This document shows, in pieces, positions 32,195 to 38,760 of a stretch of DNA of 43,076 nucleotides. Below the pieces are notes generated by a model, which searched no databases, was not told the origin of the DNA, and worked only from the letters and a program-made list of their open reading frames with translations. The stretch's first letter is position 1. The number at the start of each line of letters is the position of its first letter. Position numbers and translations under genes: made by a program. The stretch is from an uncultured Clostridia bacterium (GTDB lineage Bacteria; Bacillota; Clostridia; UMGS1810). Where the stretch lies: NCBI GenBank assembly GCA_937959315.1, contig CALGRC010000161.1:1-43076 (forward strand), given 5' to 3'.

Positions 32195-32641
32195 CTATCT
32201 GTCTGCAATATCCGTTTTTGGCGTATAAAAACGACCCTCCGCATGTTTTTCCTCTTTTCGGACAATACCCAGTAATCGTTCCAGTGATTTTAATTCCTGT
32301 GTATGATTTTCTGCCCATTCCACAATCGGAGCCGCTTGTGCCAAAAGGTCTTTTGCCTTTCGCCGTTTCTGGCGCACTTCTTTCAATTTTCTGGATAATC
32401 GTGCCATGCTATGATAATCATGCGTTTCCAGCTCTAAGGAATGCAAAATATCCTGCGTTTCGTCGTTTGCTTCTTGTTCATCCTCAACTGCTGTCCGGTA
32501 ACACTTTTGCACGTCCCGTATGTAATCCAAAAACAATGCTATACCTTCACTTATCATTTCATTCCAGCCTTTCGCTGCTGCCAGATACCGTATTTTAGCT
32601 TTTGTATCATGGTTTTCATCCTCCCACAGCTTGTCCATCAT
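32195..32641 (-). CDS. Helical hypothetical protein
   Basis: 148 aa from one of two adjacent ATG codons (32641/32638). The ribosome binding site is weak and the start could differ. The protein is almost entirely helical and charged (RLSRKLKEVRQKRRKAKDLL), suggesting a coiled-coil dimer. It is an early gene of the replication operon. Family not recognised. Confidence 0.55.
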   Translation of the reverse strand: MMDKLWEDENHDTKAKIRYLAAAKGWNEMISEGIALFLDYIRDVQKCYRTAVEDEQEANDETQDILHSLELETHDYHSMARLSRKLKEVRQKRRKAKDLLAQAAPIVEWAENHTQELKSLERLLGIVRKEEKHAEGRFYTPKTDIADR

Positions 32642-32657
32642 GCAGAGGTCATCCGCA

Positions 32658-32828
32658 TTATTTCCGTTTACCGGAATTGATAATTTGCTCCGCAATTTCA
32701 GAAATCCGTTTATACACAATATCGTTAAATTCTTTCATATCCATCTTTTCACGTGGTATAAATTCCCCTGTTGTGCTCCGCATGGTCACCCCCATACATA
32801 CCGCTGTCAATTCCGGCTTCTTTGCCAT
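32658..32828 (-). CDS. Small hypothetical protein
   Basis: 56 aa starting at an ATG after GGGGGTG. Sequence begins AKKPELTAVCMGVTMRSTTG and ends with a helical KEFNDIVYKRISEIAEQII. The spacing to neighbours fits the operon. No known domain seen. Confidence 0.55.
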   Translation of the reverse strand: MAKKPELTAVCMGVTMRSTTGEFIPREKMDMKEFNDIVYKRISEIAEQIINSGKRK

Positions 32829-32936
32829 CATCATCACCCCCTATCATGGTTATGCTATGCAAAATTTGTCCTATTCAACTTATCGATATTTACAAAGCAA
32901 CAAGCCTTTTGCCAGCACTAAATGTAAAAACATGCC

Positions 32937-33167
32937 TCAAAGTTCTTGAATTGTATCATGTATGGCTTTCTCAAGCCGACTAAAAAACTCTTTGGCATCC
33001 ATGCATTTGTTTGAAAAATTGTTGATCACCGTAGTTCCACCAAGCGAATTTATTAAAGAGGTTACTTCTGCCAAAGTATCCTTTAATAAGTTCGCTTTTT
33101 CTATTGTCTTTTCTATTGATGTGGTATCAATTTCGACTGGCACTACAACATTTTTTGTTTCTTTCAT
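32937..33167 (-). CDS. Small hypothetical protein
   Basis: 76 aa from the ATG at 33167, preceded by GGAGGTG. A short strand-rich start (TKNVVVPVEIDTTSIEKTIE) is followed by helices and the NFSNKCMDAKEFFSRLEKAI end. Part of the early leftward operon. No family recognised. The roughly 108 bases between this gene and the next hold nothing I can support. Confidence 0.58.
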   Translation of the reverse strand: MKETKNVVVPVEIDTTSIEKTIEKANLLKDTLAEVTSLINSLGGTTVINNFSNKCMDAKEFFSRLEKAIHDTIQEL

Positions 33168-33203
33168 CCTTCTCACCTCCTTTGTCTGATAAACAAGCTT
33201 TTC

Positions 33204-33383
33204 CTATTCTTGAACATCCAGCACACAAATATATGATTTTCCATTTTCCACACGGACTTCAAAATGTTCGATGCCGGTTATACTCAAGTTACAACACGGA
33301 ATTTCCAGCGCGGTATGTTTGCCGAGCACCGAAAAACGAAATGAAGTTATGTCGTCCGAGCAATAACTTTGATTCTCTTTCAA
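33204..33383 (-). CDS. Small hypothetical protein (start uncertain)
   Basis: 59 aa if it starts at the TTG at 33383, which has GGAG eight bases upstream. The frame is open to a TTG at 33455. The product is beta-rich with several cysteines (HTALEIPCCNLSITG). Function unknown. Confidence 0.45.
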   Translation of the reverse strand: MKENQSYCSDDITSFRFSVLGKHTALEIPCCNLSITGIEHFEVRVENGKSYICVLDVQE

Positions 33384-33477
33384 AAGATTCACTCCAAACT
33401 TACTTTGTTGCTTTCGCACTCTAGTCTCGAAAGTATTTCTAACAACATTGCCCAAGTCGCTAAAGCCATTTCAAAAT

Positions 33478-33627
33478 CTAAAGACCAAAATGGCTAAGAA
33501 CCAAAGCTGCAATAGATAGTACTATGGGAATTAAGCTAATCAAGCACGTGCGTATCAAAAGTTTATTCGCCATTTTTCTGTGCTTCTCCATGATTTCATT
33601 TATTGTCTCTAACTGCTCCCATTCCAT
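33478..33627 (-). CDS. Small membrane protein of the early operon
   Basis: 49 aa with GTGAGGAA before the ATG. A charged amphipathic N terminus (WEQLETINEIMEKHRKMANK) is followed by one hydrophobic stretch (CLISLIPIVLSIAALVL). Probably a single-pass membrane protein. Superinfection exclusion is a common role for such early phage proteins but is not shown here. Confidence 0.6.
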   Translation of the reverse strand: MEWEQLETINEIMEKHRKMANKLLIRTCLISLIPIVLSIAALVLSHFGL

Positions 33628-33658
33628 TTCCTCACCCCACTTCCATTTCGAATAATTC

Positions 33659-33688
33659 TTGCTCTTTCACATAGCCTTGTGATATAAT
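33659..33688 (+). promoter_or_regulatory. Promoter of the DUF2321 gene
   Basis: TTGCTC (33659-33664), 18-bp spacer, TATAAT (33683-33688), followed by AAAGGAGG and the ATG at 33716. It gives this plus-strand gene independent expression within a leftward early operon. Confidence 0.72.
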
Positions 33689-33715
33689 CGCCCCATAGAA
33701 AGGAGGTGTACAAAA

Positions 33716-34183
33716 ATGCCTGCGTACGATAATGCAACAATATGTATTAACGGCCATGAAATAAGTTCACGTCACAAAATCTTAAATGTATTCTGCGATA
33801 AATGCGGCGCAAAAACAGTCACTAACTGTAATCATTGTGGCGCTGATATACGCGGAAAAGAAAATATTCCGGGAGTAGTAAATCTTATTCCATATTCGCC
33901 ACCATCATATTGTTACCATTGCGGAAACCCTTTCCCGTGGACAGCCAGTGCACTCGAAGTTGCCAAAGAGTTGATTGCAGATGATGATATGTTAGACAAT
34001 GATATGAAAGAAAAATTGTCCAACTCATTGCCAGATGTTATCACCGAAACGCCAAAAACTAATTTAGCAGCAACCCGGATGAAAAAGGCAATTTCTGTTG
34101 CCGGAAAATTCACAGCCGAAGGATTGCGACAGTTTGTAATTGACTTTGGTTGCGAACTCATTAAATCTCAACTCGGCATTTGA
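33716..34183 (+). CDS. DUF2321 zinc-ribbon protein
   Basis: 155 aa. Three CxxC knuckles (VFCDKCGAKT, NCNHCGADIRG, YCYHCGNPFPW) lie in residues 30-80, followed by a helical C terminus. This matches DUF2321, a family of unknown function in bacteria and phages. It is the only plus-strand gene inside the early leftward operon and has its own promoter, so it is likely a lysogenically expressed accessory gene. Its 3' end overlaps an antisense zinc-ribbon gene by 16 bases. Confidence 0.8.
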   Translation: MPAYDNATICINGHEISSRHKILNVFCDKCGAKTVTNCNHCGADIRGKENIPGVVNLIPYSPPSYCYHCGNPFPWTASALEVAKELIADDDMLDNDMKEKLSNSLPDVITETPKTNLAATRMKKAISVAGKFTAEGLRQFVIDFGCELIKSQLGI

Positions 34184-34344
34184 TGTTCTAAAACATGGAG
34201 CCTGTAACCCGGACACTTCTCCTGCCCGCAGTTATATGGTTCTTTTTTTATCCAACAATTACAAATTTCAACAAGCTTTTTGCCACACATGATACAGAAG
34301 TTCAAATTCTGTTCGTACTCATATCCGCAATTTTTACATTTCAT
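34168..34344 (-). CDS. Small double zinc-ribbon protein
   Basis: 58 aa with GGAGG nine bases before the ATG. It reads MKCKNCGYEYEQ, then FCIMCGKKLVEICNCW and CGQEKCPGY, giving three or four knuckles. It follows the Cro-like gene and overlaps the end of the convergent DUF2321 gene. Likely a regulator or an adaptor; not assigned to a family. Confidence 0.65.
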   Translation of the reverse strand: MKCKNCGYEYEQNLNFCIMCGKKLVEICNCWIKKEPYNCGQEKCPGYRLHVLEHQMPS

Positions 34345-34365
34345 AGTTTCTCACCTCCCCGCCAT

Positions 34366-34575
34366 CTAACAAGCCCTGTCGTCCGTTGCAAACAAATCAT
34401 CAATCGTACAACCAAAAACATCCGCGATGCGCTTTGCCAATCCAAGCCCCGGAATTTTTACATCTTTTTCCACACACTGTATCATCTGCTGCGTTGTCAT
34501 TACCTTTTCAGCAAGTTCTGCCTGCGACCAGTTTCGCGCTTTCCTGCGCTTCATAATATTTTCACCTATCGGCAT
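34366..34575 (-). CDS. Cro-like XRE-family regulator
   Basis: 69 aa from the ATG at 34575 (GGGGGTG upstream). A full helix-turn-helix is visible: KRRKARNWSQAELAEKVMTT, QQMIQCVEKD and IADVFGCTIDDLF. It is the first leftward gene after the strong promoter at 34950-34978, the classical place of Cro. It would repress lysogeny functions or modulate early transcription. Confidence 0.88.
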   Translation of the reverse strand: MPIGENIMKRRKARNWSQAELAEKVMTTQQMIQCVEKDVKIPGLGLAKRIADVFGCTIDDLFATDDRAC

Positions 34576-34612
34576 GTATCCCACCCCCTTTCATCGAAAT
34601 ACAACCAGCTTG

Positions 34613-34641
34613 TTGACTTTTTGTTTCAGATACTATATAAT
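34613..34641 (+). promoter_or_regulatory. Rightward promoter at the edge of the immunity element
   Basis: TTGACT (34613-34618), 17-bp spacer, TATAAT (34636-34641). The expected start near 34648 is five bases before the first arm of a 12-bp inverted repeat closing a 282-bp element. No other good rightward promoter precedes the XRE repressor gene, so this one may also drive it. Confidence 0.75.
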
Positions 34642-34652
34642 GATGTTGCCTA

Positions 34653-34934
34653 TTATGGCGGGAAAGGAGTCGGTCATATTGACCAAACTTTTGACCTTGC
34701 CTGTTCCGTTGGTCGATACTGTCAGCACATATGCATTTTTATAGCAGTTCGTGGCTGCCAAAGTGACAGTGCTTCATAGAATCGGTGCTGCACCCGTAAT
34801 CTCAACTGCATACCATGCTGGGGAGATTTGCAGAGTCAACGGTAAACAATCACGGCGTACGGCGGGGATGCTCTGGGAAATTCTATATGGATTTTCCGTG
34901 CAGCAGAGCAAACCCACGGGCGTTCCCGCCATAA
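34653..34934 (+). ncRNA. Candidate structured RNA of the immunity region
   Basis: TTATGGCGGGAA (34653-34664) and TTCCCGCCATAA (34923-34934) are perfectly complementary and close the element. Inside are paired arms at 34672-34684 (GGTCA/TGACC), 34718-34724 with 34764-34770, 34798-34803 with 34823-34828, and 34869-34875 with 34904-34910. A rightward promoter starts just outside one end and a leftward promoter just outside the other, so either strand could form it. It matches no RNA family I recognise. The weak internal frames are broken by an in-frame TAG. Confidence 0.5.
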
Positions 34935-34949
34935 GAACAACATAGTTGT

Positions 34950-34978
34950 ATTATAATACAGATATTTCTGTATGTCAA
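34950..34978 (-). promoter_or_regulatory. Main early leftward promoter (PR-like)
   Basis: Reading leftward: TTGACA (34978-34973), 17-bp spacer, TATAAT (34955-34950). The spacer is exactly filled by operator 1. Transcripts run through the structured element into the Cro-like gene, giving a leader of about 370 bases. Confidence 0.88.
34957..34972. promoter_or_regulatory. Operator 1 of the phage repressor
   Basis: TACAGATATTTCTGTA, a 6-bp inverted repeat with 4-bp centre, located inside the spacer of the leftward promoter. Binding would block RNA polymerase directly. Confidence 0.78.
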
Positions 34979-34985
34979 TATATTA

Positions 34986-35001
34986 TGCAGATATTTCTGT
35001 A
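34986..35001. promoter_or_regulatory. Operator 2 of the phage repressor
   Basis: TGCAGATATTTCTGTA, one mismatch from operator 1, 29 bp from it start to start, so both sites lie on nearly the same DNA face and allow cooperative binding. Confidence 0.75.
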
Positions 35002-35036
35002 TTTTAGCACTTTGCACAAATAAGAGGTGTTTAATT

Positions 35037-35393
35037 ATGCAAAACATACAATTATCTAGTCGTATTAAAGAACGATGTAAATATCGTAAATTGCCAGTTA
35101 AACTACTTCTCGAACAGTGTGAAATGAATCGAAATACTATATATGACTTAGAAAAAAAAGGTTCTTTCCCATCAAGCGATAAATTGTCGCGTATCGCCGA
35201 CTATCTCGATTGCTCAGTCGACTACCTCTTAGGCCGTACCGATGTTCCAGAGGTCAATCACGGCGATAATTACAGCCAAATACCACATTATGCACAATCC
35301 GCAGCGTCAACCGGGCGGGAACTTGGCAAATCGCAATCGCCTGACGATGTGGTCGAGATTACCGCATTACAGGAATACGAAAAAAATAAATAA
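35037..35393 (+). CDS. XRE-family phage repressor
   Basis: 118 aa with AGAGG before the ATG. The helix-turn-helix domain covers residues 7-66 (RIKERCKYRKLPVKLLLEQC, MNRNTIYDLEKKG, IADYLDCSVDYLLGR). The C-terminal 50 residues are Gln/Ser-rich without a LexA-type peptidase, so induction probably depends on the ImmA-like protease encoded downstream. It is the best candidate to bind the two operators just upstream. Confidence 0.87.
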   Translation: MQNIQLSSRIKERCKYRKLPVKLLLEQCEMNRNTIYDLEKKGSFPSSDKLSRIADYLDCSVDYLLGRTDVPEVNHGDNYSQIPHYAQSAASTGRELGKSQSPDDVVEITALQEYEKNK

Positions 35394-35421
35394 AACAATG
35401 TTAAATCATTTGCATAAGGTA

Positions 35422-35427
35422 TATAAT
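35422..35427 (+). promoter_or_regulatory. Possible -10 box of the HicB-HicA pair
   Basis: TATAAT 23 bases before the antitoxin ATG, with only a weak upstream hexamer. GGAGG follows at about 35437. It could give the toxin-antitoxin pair expression independent of the repressor transcript. Confidence 0.4.
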
Positions 35428-35449
35428 AAGCTTATAGGAGGGATGCCGT

Positions 35450-35668
35450 ATGGAATATATTATAAATCTGAATTGGGACAATGAAGCAGGCGTTTGGGTT
35501 GCCACCAGCGATGATATTCCGGGGCTTGTGCTCGAATCCGGTTCTTTTGACGCATTGCTTGAGCGAACCCGTTTTGCTGTGCCTGAACTTCTGGAATTAA
35601 ACCATACCAATAACGCAAACCTCAACCTGACCTTTGTATCTGAGCGGCACGAAAGGATTGCGTTGTAA
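35450..35668 (+). CDS. HicB-like antitoxin (DUF1902)
   Basis: 72 aa, the short DUF1902 form of HicB: NLNWDNEAGVWVATSDDIPG at the start, then LVLESGSFDALLERTRFAVPE. It has the RNase-H-like partial fold but no C-terminal DNA-binding domain. The order is antitoxin first, opposite to the hicAB pair at 9.6-10.2 kb. It overlaps the toxin start by one base (TAATG). Confidence 0.87.
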   Translation: MEYIINLNWDNEAGVWVATSDDIPGLVLESGSFDALLERTRFAVPELLELNHTNNANLNLTFVSERHERIAL

Positions 35669-35865
35669 TGGCAGAATACGAAAAGAAAGTGCGCGACATC
35701 CTCGGCCAAAATAACTGCCGCTTTGTCCGGCGCGGCAAAGGCGACCACGACATCTGGTACAGCCCAATAACCAGCCGCCATATTACTGTAGATACAAAAA
35801 TAAAATCCCGTCATACCGCAAATGCAATCCTGAAACAAAGCGGCATAGACTATAGGTTTAGATAA
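35668..35865 (+). CDS. HicA-like mRNA interferase toxin
   Basis: 65 aa with the HicA fold: QNNCRFVRRGKGDHDIWYSP contains the catalytic His27, followed by a basic strand and the KQSGID end. It shares little sequence with the other HicA of this phage, so the two pairs are separate acquisitions. Located in the lysogeny operon, it would be expressed in the prophage state and stabilise it. Confidence 0.88.
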   Translation: MAEYEKKVRDILGQNNCRFVRRGKGDHDIWYSPITSRHITVDTKIKSRHTANAILKQSGIDYRFR

Positions 35866-35915
35866 AATAGCCACCATAGCAAATTGGGCGTTCCGCTTAA
35901 AGGGGGACAATCAAT

Positions 35916-36599
35916 TTGGATAAAATACGCAAAGCATCGTGCGAGCTGCTTTTAGCCCTCCACGATGACATGAACTATGTCAACTTGGAACATTACGTTA
36001 CAACCAAAAAGCATTGGAAGGTGGTTTTGTATCATACAAAACCCGGAGATGACCTGTTAAAACGCCTCAGCATCACGTGCGACCTGTACCAATACTCAAG
36101 GGAAAACGCCGGGTTTGCATATAGAACGCAAAATATAAATTACATATTTATAGACGGTAATTTGGATGAATTAGAACGGTTGCGCATATTGGTGCACGAA
36201 ATCGGACATATCATGCTCGGACATTTGGAAACCTGTCAAATCAATGCCAGCAACCGTACCCAGAACGAAATTGATGCAAATACCTTTGTAAAGTATGTAT
36301 TAAACCCGAAAAAATCCGACTGCATCAAGTATCGCATTTTAAATTTCAGAGTTGGTATATTTGCAATATTAGCAGTTGTTATTGGCATTTGTATTGGTAT
36401 ATTCGTTTTAAATCCCGGAATGGCTGAACCGATTGTGGACCTTCAAACAGGCAGCAATACAGTATATGTCACACCATCCGGCAATAAATACCATACAAAA
36501 GATTGCCGCTATATCGACGAAAAAACGGCCGTTGAAATACCGATTGAAAAAGCAAGCGAGAGTTATGCGCCCTGCAGCATTTGCAAACCAAATGACTAA
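35916..36599 (+). CDS. Membrane-anchored ImmA/IrrE-type metallopeptidase
   Basis: 227 aa from a TTG behind AAGGGGG. The zinc-protease motif HEIGHIMLGH lies at residues 94-103, with the third-ligand region NEIDANTFVKY near 117. One transmembrane segment follows (VGIFAILAVVIGICIGIFVL, about 146-165), then a small Cys-rich domain (KYHTKDCRYI, YAPCSICKP). ImmA proteases cleave the phage repressor to trigger induction. Membrane anchoring with an outer metal-binding module is unusual and may link induction to envelope signals. Confidence 0.87.
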   Translation: MDKIRKASCELLLALHDDMNYVNLEHYVTTKKHWKVVLYHTKPGDDLLKRLSITCDLYQYSRENAGFAYRTQNINYIFIDGNLDELERLRILVHEIGHIMLGHLETCQINASNRTQNEIDANTFVKYVLNPKKSDCIKYRILNFRVGIFAILAVVIGICIGIFVLNPGMAEPIVDLQTGSNTVYVTPSGNKYHTKDCRYIDEKTAVEIPIEKASESYAPCSICKPND

Positions 36600-36610
36600 C
36601 ATCTTGACGA

Positions 36611-36656
36611 CACCATAGACTAACATAAATTAGGAAATGCCTAATTTGCTATGGTG
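36611..36656 (+). terminator. Nested hairpin after the ImmA gene
   Basis: Outer arms CACCATAG (36611-36618) and CTATGGTG (36649-36656) enclose inner arms AAATTAGG (36627-36634) and CCTAATTT (36640-36647), followed by GTTTATTTT. It may partly terminate the repressor operon before the coiled-coil and integrase genes. Confidence 0.65.
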
Positions 36657-36682
36657 GTTTATTTTGGAAAGGAGGTTTCCCC

Positions 36683-36958
36683 ATGAATAACGAAGAAAAA
36701 ATCATTGGAATGCTGGAACAATTATTTATTAGCCAGCAGGAAACAAACAAACGGCTGGACAAGCTGGAACAAAACGTCGCCCGCATCGAAGTGAACCACG
36801 GCCAAAAGCTGGACGCCCTTTTTGACGGATACAAAATGCTGTCTGAAAAAATTGACCAGCTCTCTCTCGCCGAAGCACAGGAAGATGATATGGCAGTTAT
36901 GAAAGCCGCTATTAAACACCTTTCTAGCAAAATAGCAGAGCTGGAAAAGGCGATATAA
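36683..36958 (+). CDS. Coiled-coil protein upstream of the integrase
   Basis: 91 aa behind AAAGGAGG. It is a continuous coiled coil (EQLFISQQETNKRLDKLEQN, KHLSSKIAELEKAI). Small coiled-coil proteins just before the recombinase gene could be recombination directionality factors or partners, but LSR-associated RDFs are diverse and this is only a positional guess. Confidence 0.65.
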   Translation: MNNEEKIIGMLEQLFISQQETNKRLDKLEQNVARIEVNHGQKLDALFDGYKMLSEKIDQLSLAEAQEDDMAVMKAAIKHLSSKIAELEKAI

Positions 36959-36970
36959 AGGTGATAATAC

Positions 36971-38398
36971 ATGAAACTTGCAGCCGCCTATATCCGCGTC
37001 AGTACGGACGACCAAATTGAATACAGTCCAGAAAGCCAGTTGAAATCTATTCGGGAATATGCCAAACACCATGATTTCATCGTACCGGATGACTACGTAT
37101 TTATCGACGAGGGAATCAGCGGGAAAAATACAAAAAAACGCCCGGAATTTAACCGGATGATTGGTATAGCCAAAAGCAAGCCAAAGCCTTTTGACGCTAT
37201 TTTGCTTTGGAAGTTTAGCCGCTTTGCCAGAAACCGCGAAGATAGCATCGTGTATAAGTCTATGCTGCGCAAACAACTCGGTATTGAGGTTATCTCTATC
37301 AGCGAAGCGCTCGGCGATGATAAAATGTCTGTACTCATTGAAGCGCTCATCGAAGCAATGGACGAATACTATTCCATTAACCTGGCCGAGGAAGTCAAAC
37401 GCGGCATGACAGAAAAGGCAAGCCGGGGTGAACCGCTCTCTATAGCCCCGTTTGGATACCGAATGGAACAAAAACAGCTTGTTGTTCATCCGCAAGAAAG
37501 CCAAATTGTGCAAATGATATTCCAGGAATTTTTAAATGGGCATGGTATGCGAGAACTTGCAACAACAATTAACGCAATGGGTATCCGCACACACCGGGGA
37601 AATTTGTTTGAAAACCGCACCATCGAATATATTTTAAACAACCCCGTATACATTGGAAAAATCCGTTGGAATCCTACCGGAAAAACCAGACGGGATTATC
37701 ATAACGAAAATGTTATGATTGTAGACGGGACACACACGCCTATTATCTCAACCGAACTTTGGGAAAATGTACAAAAATATCTTTGCGAAAACAAACAGAT
37801 TTACAGGCGCAGAGACAGAGCAACCGTAAATAACAACTTGTTTCAAGGAATTCTAAAATGCGGAAACTGCGGCAAAAGTTTGTCTTTATCCAGAAAAGGA
37901 TATTTACAGTGCATCGGGTATTCCCACGGTCAATGCACAGTTTCTCATACACTCAAATATGATACAGCACACCGAATCATATTGAACCAAATCCAAAAAG
38001 ACCTGATAAGCGGTAATATCCACATTACACAAAAACGGCAAAATATGTCTGACCAAAGCATGCCGCTCATATATCAAATCAAAAATGAGTATACCAAACT
38101 AGAACGGGTCAAAGCGGCCTACGAAAACGGGATTGATACAATTAGCGAGTACCAAAATAATAAGCAGCGAATTTCTACAACAATTCAAGCGTTGGAGCAG
38201 AAGCTAGCGTCACTTAAAACCCAAAAACCAAAAGAAACATTGGTAGCCGAACTACGGCAAACCTATCATAACGCCATCGACATCATACAAGACGAAGCAG
38301 TTCCAACATCAGAAAAAAACAGGCTTTTACGCAGTTTTATTGATAAAATTGTTTACGATAAAAAGAAAAATCAGCTGCAAATTTTTTATTTTGCTTAA
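36971..38398 (+). CDS. int: Large serine integrase
   Basis: 475 aa. The catalytic domain starts AAAYIRVSTDDQ with nucleophile Ser11, followed by LLWKFSRFARN near 78. The recombinase domain includes APFGYR near 159. The zinc-ribbon has Cys297, Cys300, Cys314 and Cys322, followed by a coiled-coil (KRISTTIQALEQKLASLKTQ) typical of large serine recombinases that integrate phages without host factors. The candidate attP begins four bases after the stop codon. A partner excision factor is not clearly identified. Confidence 0.95.
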   Translation: MKLAAAYIRVSTDDQIEYSPESQLKSIREYAKHHDFIVPDDYVFIDEGISGKNTKKRPEFNRMIGIAKSKPKPFDAILLWKFSRFARNREDSIVYKSMLRKQLGIEVISISEALGDDKMSVLIEALIEAMDEYYSINLAEEVKRGMTEKASRGEPLSIAPFGYRMEQKQLVVHPQESQIVQMIFQEFLNGHGMRELATTINAMGIRTHRGNLFENRTIEYILNNPVYIGKIRWNPTGKTRRDYHNENVMIVDGTHTPIISTELWENVQKYLCENKQIYRRRDRATVNNNLFQGILKCGNCGKSLSLSRKGYLQCIGYSHGQCTVSHTLKYDTAHRIILNQIQKDLISGNIHITQKRQNMSDQSMPLIYQIKNEYTKLERVKAAYENGIDTISEYQNNKQRISTTIQALEQKLASLKTQKPKETLVAELRQTYHNAIDIIQDEAVPTSEKNRLLRSFIDKIVYDKKKNQLQIFYFA

Positions 38399-38401
38399 CT
38401 G

Positions 38402-38445
38402 TATCGCTTAAAGCAATACGGCGGCCCGGACTGATTTAAGTGATA
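38402..38445. other. Candidate attP site
   Basis: Imperfect dyad of 11-bp arms TATCGCTTAAA (38402-38412) and TTTAAGTGATA (38435-38445), 10 of 11 positions symmetric, with a 22-bp centre. The length of 44 bp and the outer symmetry fit attP sites of large serine integrases, and it abuts the integrase gene. There is no U-run, so it is not a terminator. The middle dinucleotide would be GG at 38423-38424. Confidence 0.6.
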
Positions 38446-38616
38446 ATAAAATAAAGGCATACCCTCCGGCCTGCCTCACAATTATCCTGCGCCATTTTGT
38501 ATTAAACGCAGCGCTATTATCGCTTTAATATATGTATTATATTTATAAAAAACATAAATAACCAACATAAAAAATGTACATATTTAACAAAAATATGGCT
38601 TTCAATAAATAAAGGA
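38446..38616. other. AT-rich noncoding stretch
   Basis: About 170 bases between the candidate attP and the NYN promoter. It is AT-rich on its right half and has no open frame with a ribosome binding site. I see no clear signal in it. Confidence 0.5.
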
Positions 38617-38643
38617 TTGACTTTTTTTATTCTTGTGTATAAT
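38617..38643 (+). promoter_or_regulatory. Promoter of the NYN gene
   Basis: TTGACT (38617-38622), 15-bp spacer, TATAAT (38638-38643). The short spacer suggests a weak or regulated promoter. A palindrome covers the expected start site. Confidence 0.72.
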
Positions 38644-38648
38644 ATAAA

Positions 38649-38667
38649 TGTGTAATCAGATTACACA
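38649..38667. promoter_or_regulatory. Operator palindrome over the NYN transcription start
   Basis: TGTGTAATCAGATTACACA, a perfect 9-bp inverted repeat around one central A, six bases after the -10 box. It is a typical site for a dimeric repressor, of host or phage origin, and differs from the phage operators at 34.96-35.0 kb. Confidence 0.8.
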
Positions 38668-38675
38668 GCTAATAC

Positions 38676-38727
38676 GCCCTTGTCAGTAAGCATCCCGACT
38701 ATCTGGGAATCGCCGAAAACAAGGGCT
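38676..38727 (+). promoter_or_regulatory. Leader hairpin of the NYN mRNA
   Basis: GCCCTTGT (38676-38683) pairs perfectly with ACAAGGGC (38720-38727). An inner TCCC/GGGA stem lies between them, and a U-rich TATAATTTTATTT follows. It may act as an attenuator or a protein/RNA recognition element 33 bases before the start codon. It resembles no riboswitch I recognise. Confidence 0.55.
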
Positions 38728-38760
38728 ATAATTTTATTTGAGAGAAGTCGTGGTGTTAAA

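Noticed and set aside
34760..34930. Cobalamin riboswitch on either strand
   Set aside because: Some short resemblance to core boxes, but the conserved core order is not met and the downstream genes are phage regulators.
34648..34940. Retron ncRNA, because of 12-bp terminal inverted repeats
   Set aside because: No reverse transcriptase gene occurs anywhere in the window.
34751..34945. 64-codon plus-strand frame in the immunity region
   Set aside because: It has no ribosome binding site and is separated from an upstream open stretch by an in-frame TAG. Its bases are largely committed to paired stems, so I treat the region as structured RNA.
38676..38727. Hammerhead ribozyme in the NYN leader (GAAA and GTC next to an 8-bp stem)
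   Set aside because: The CUGANGA core and a second and third stem are absent.
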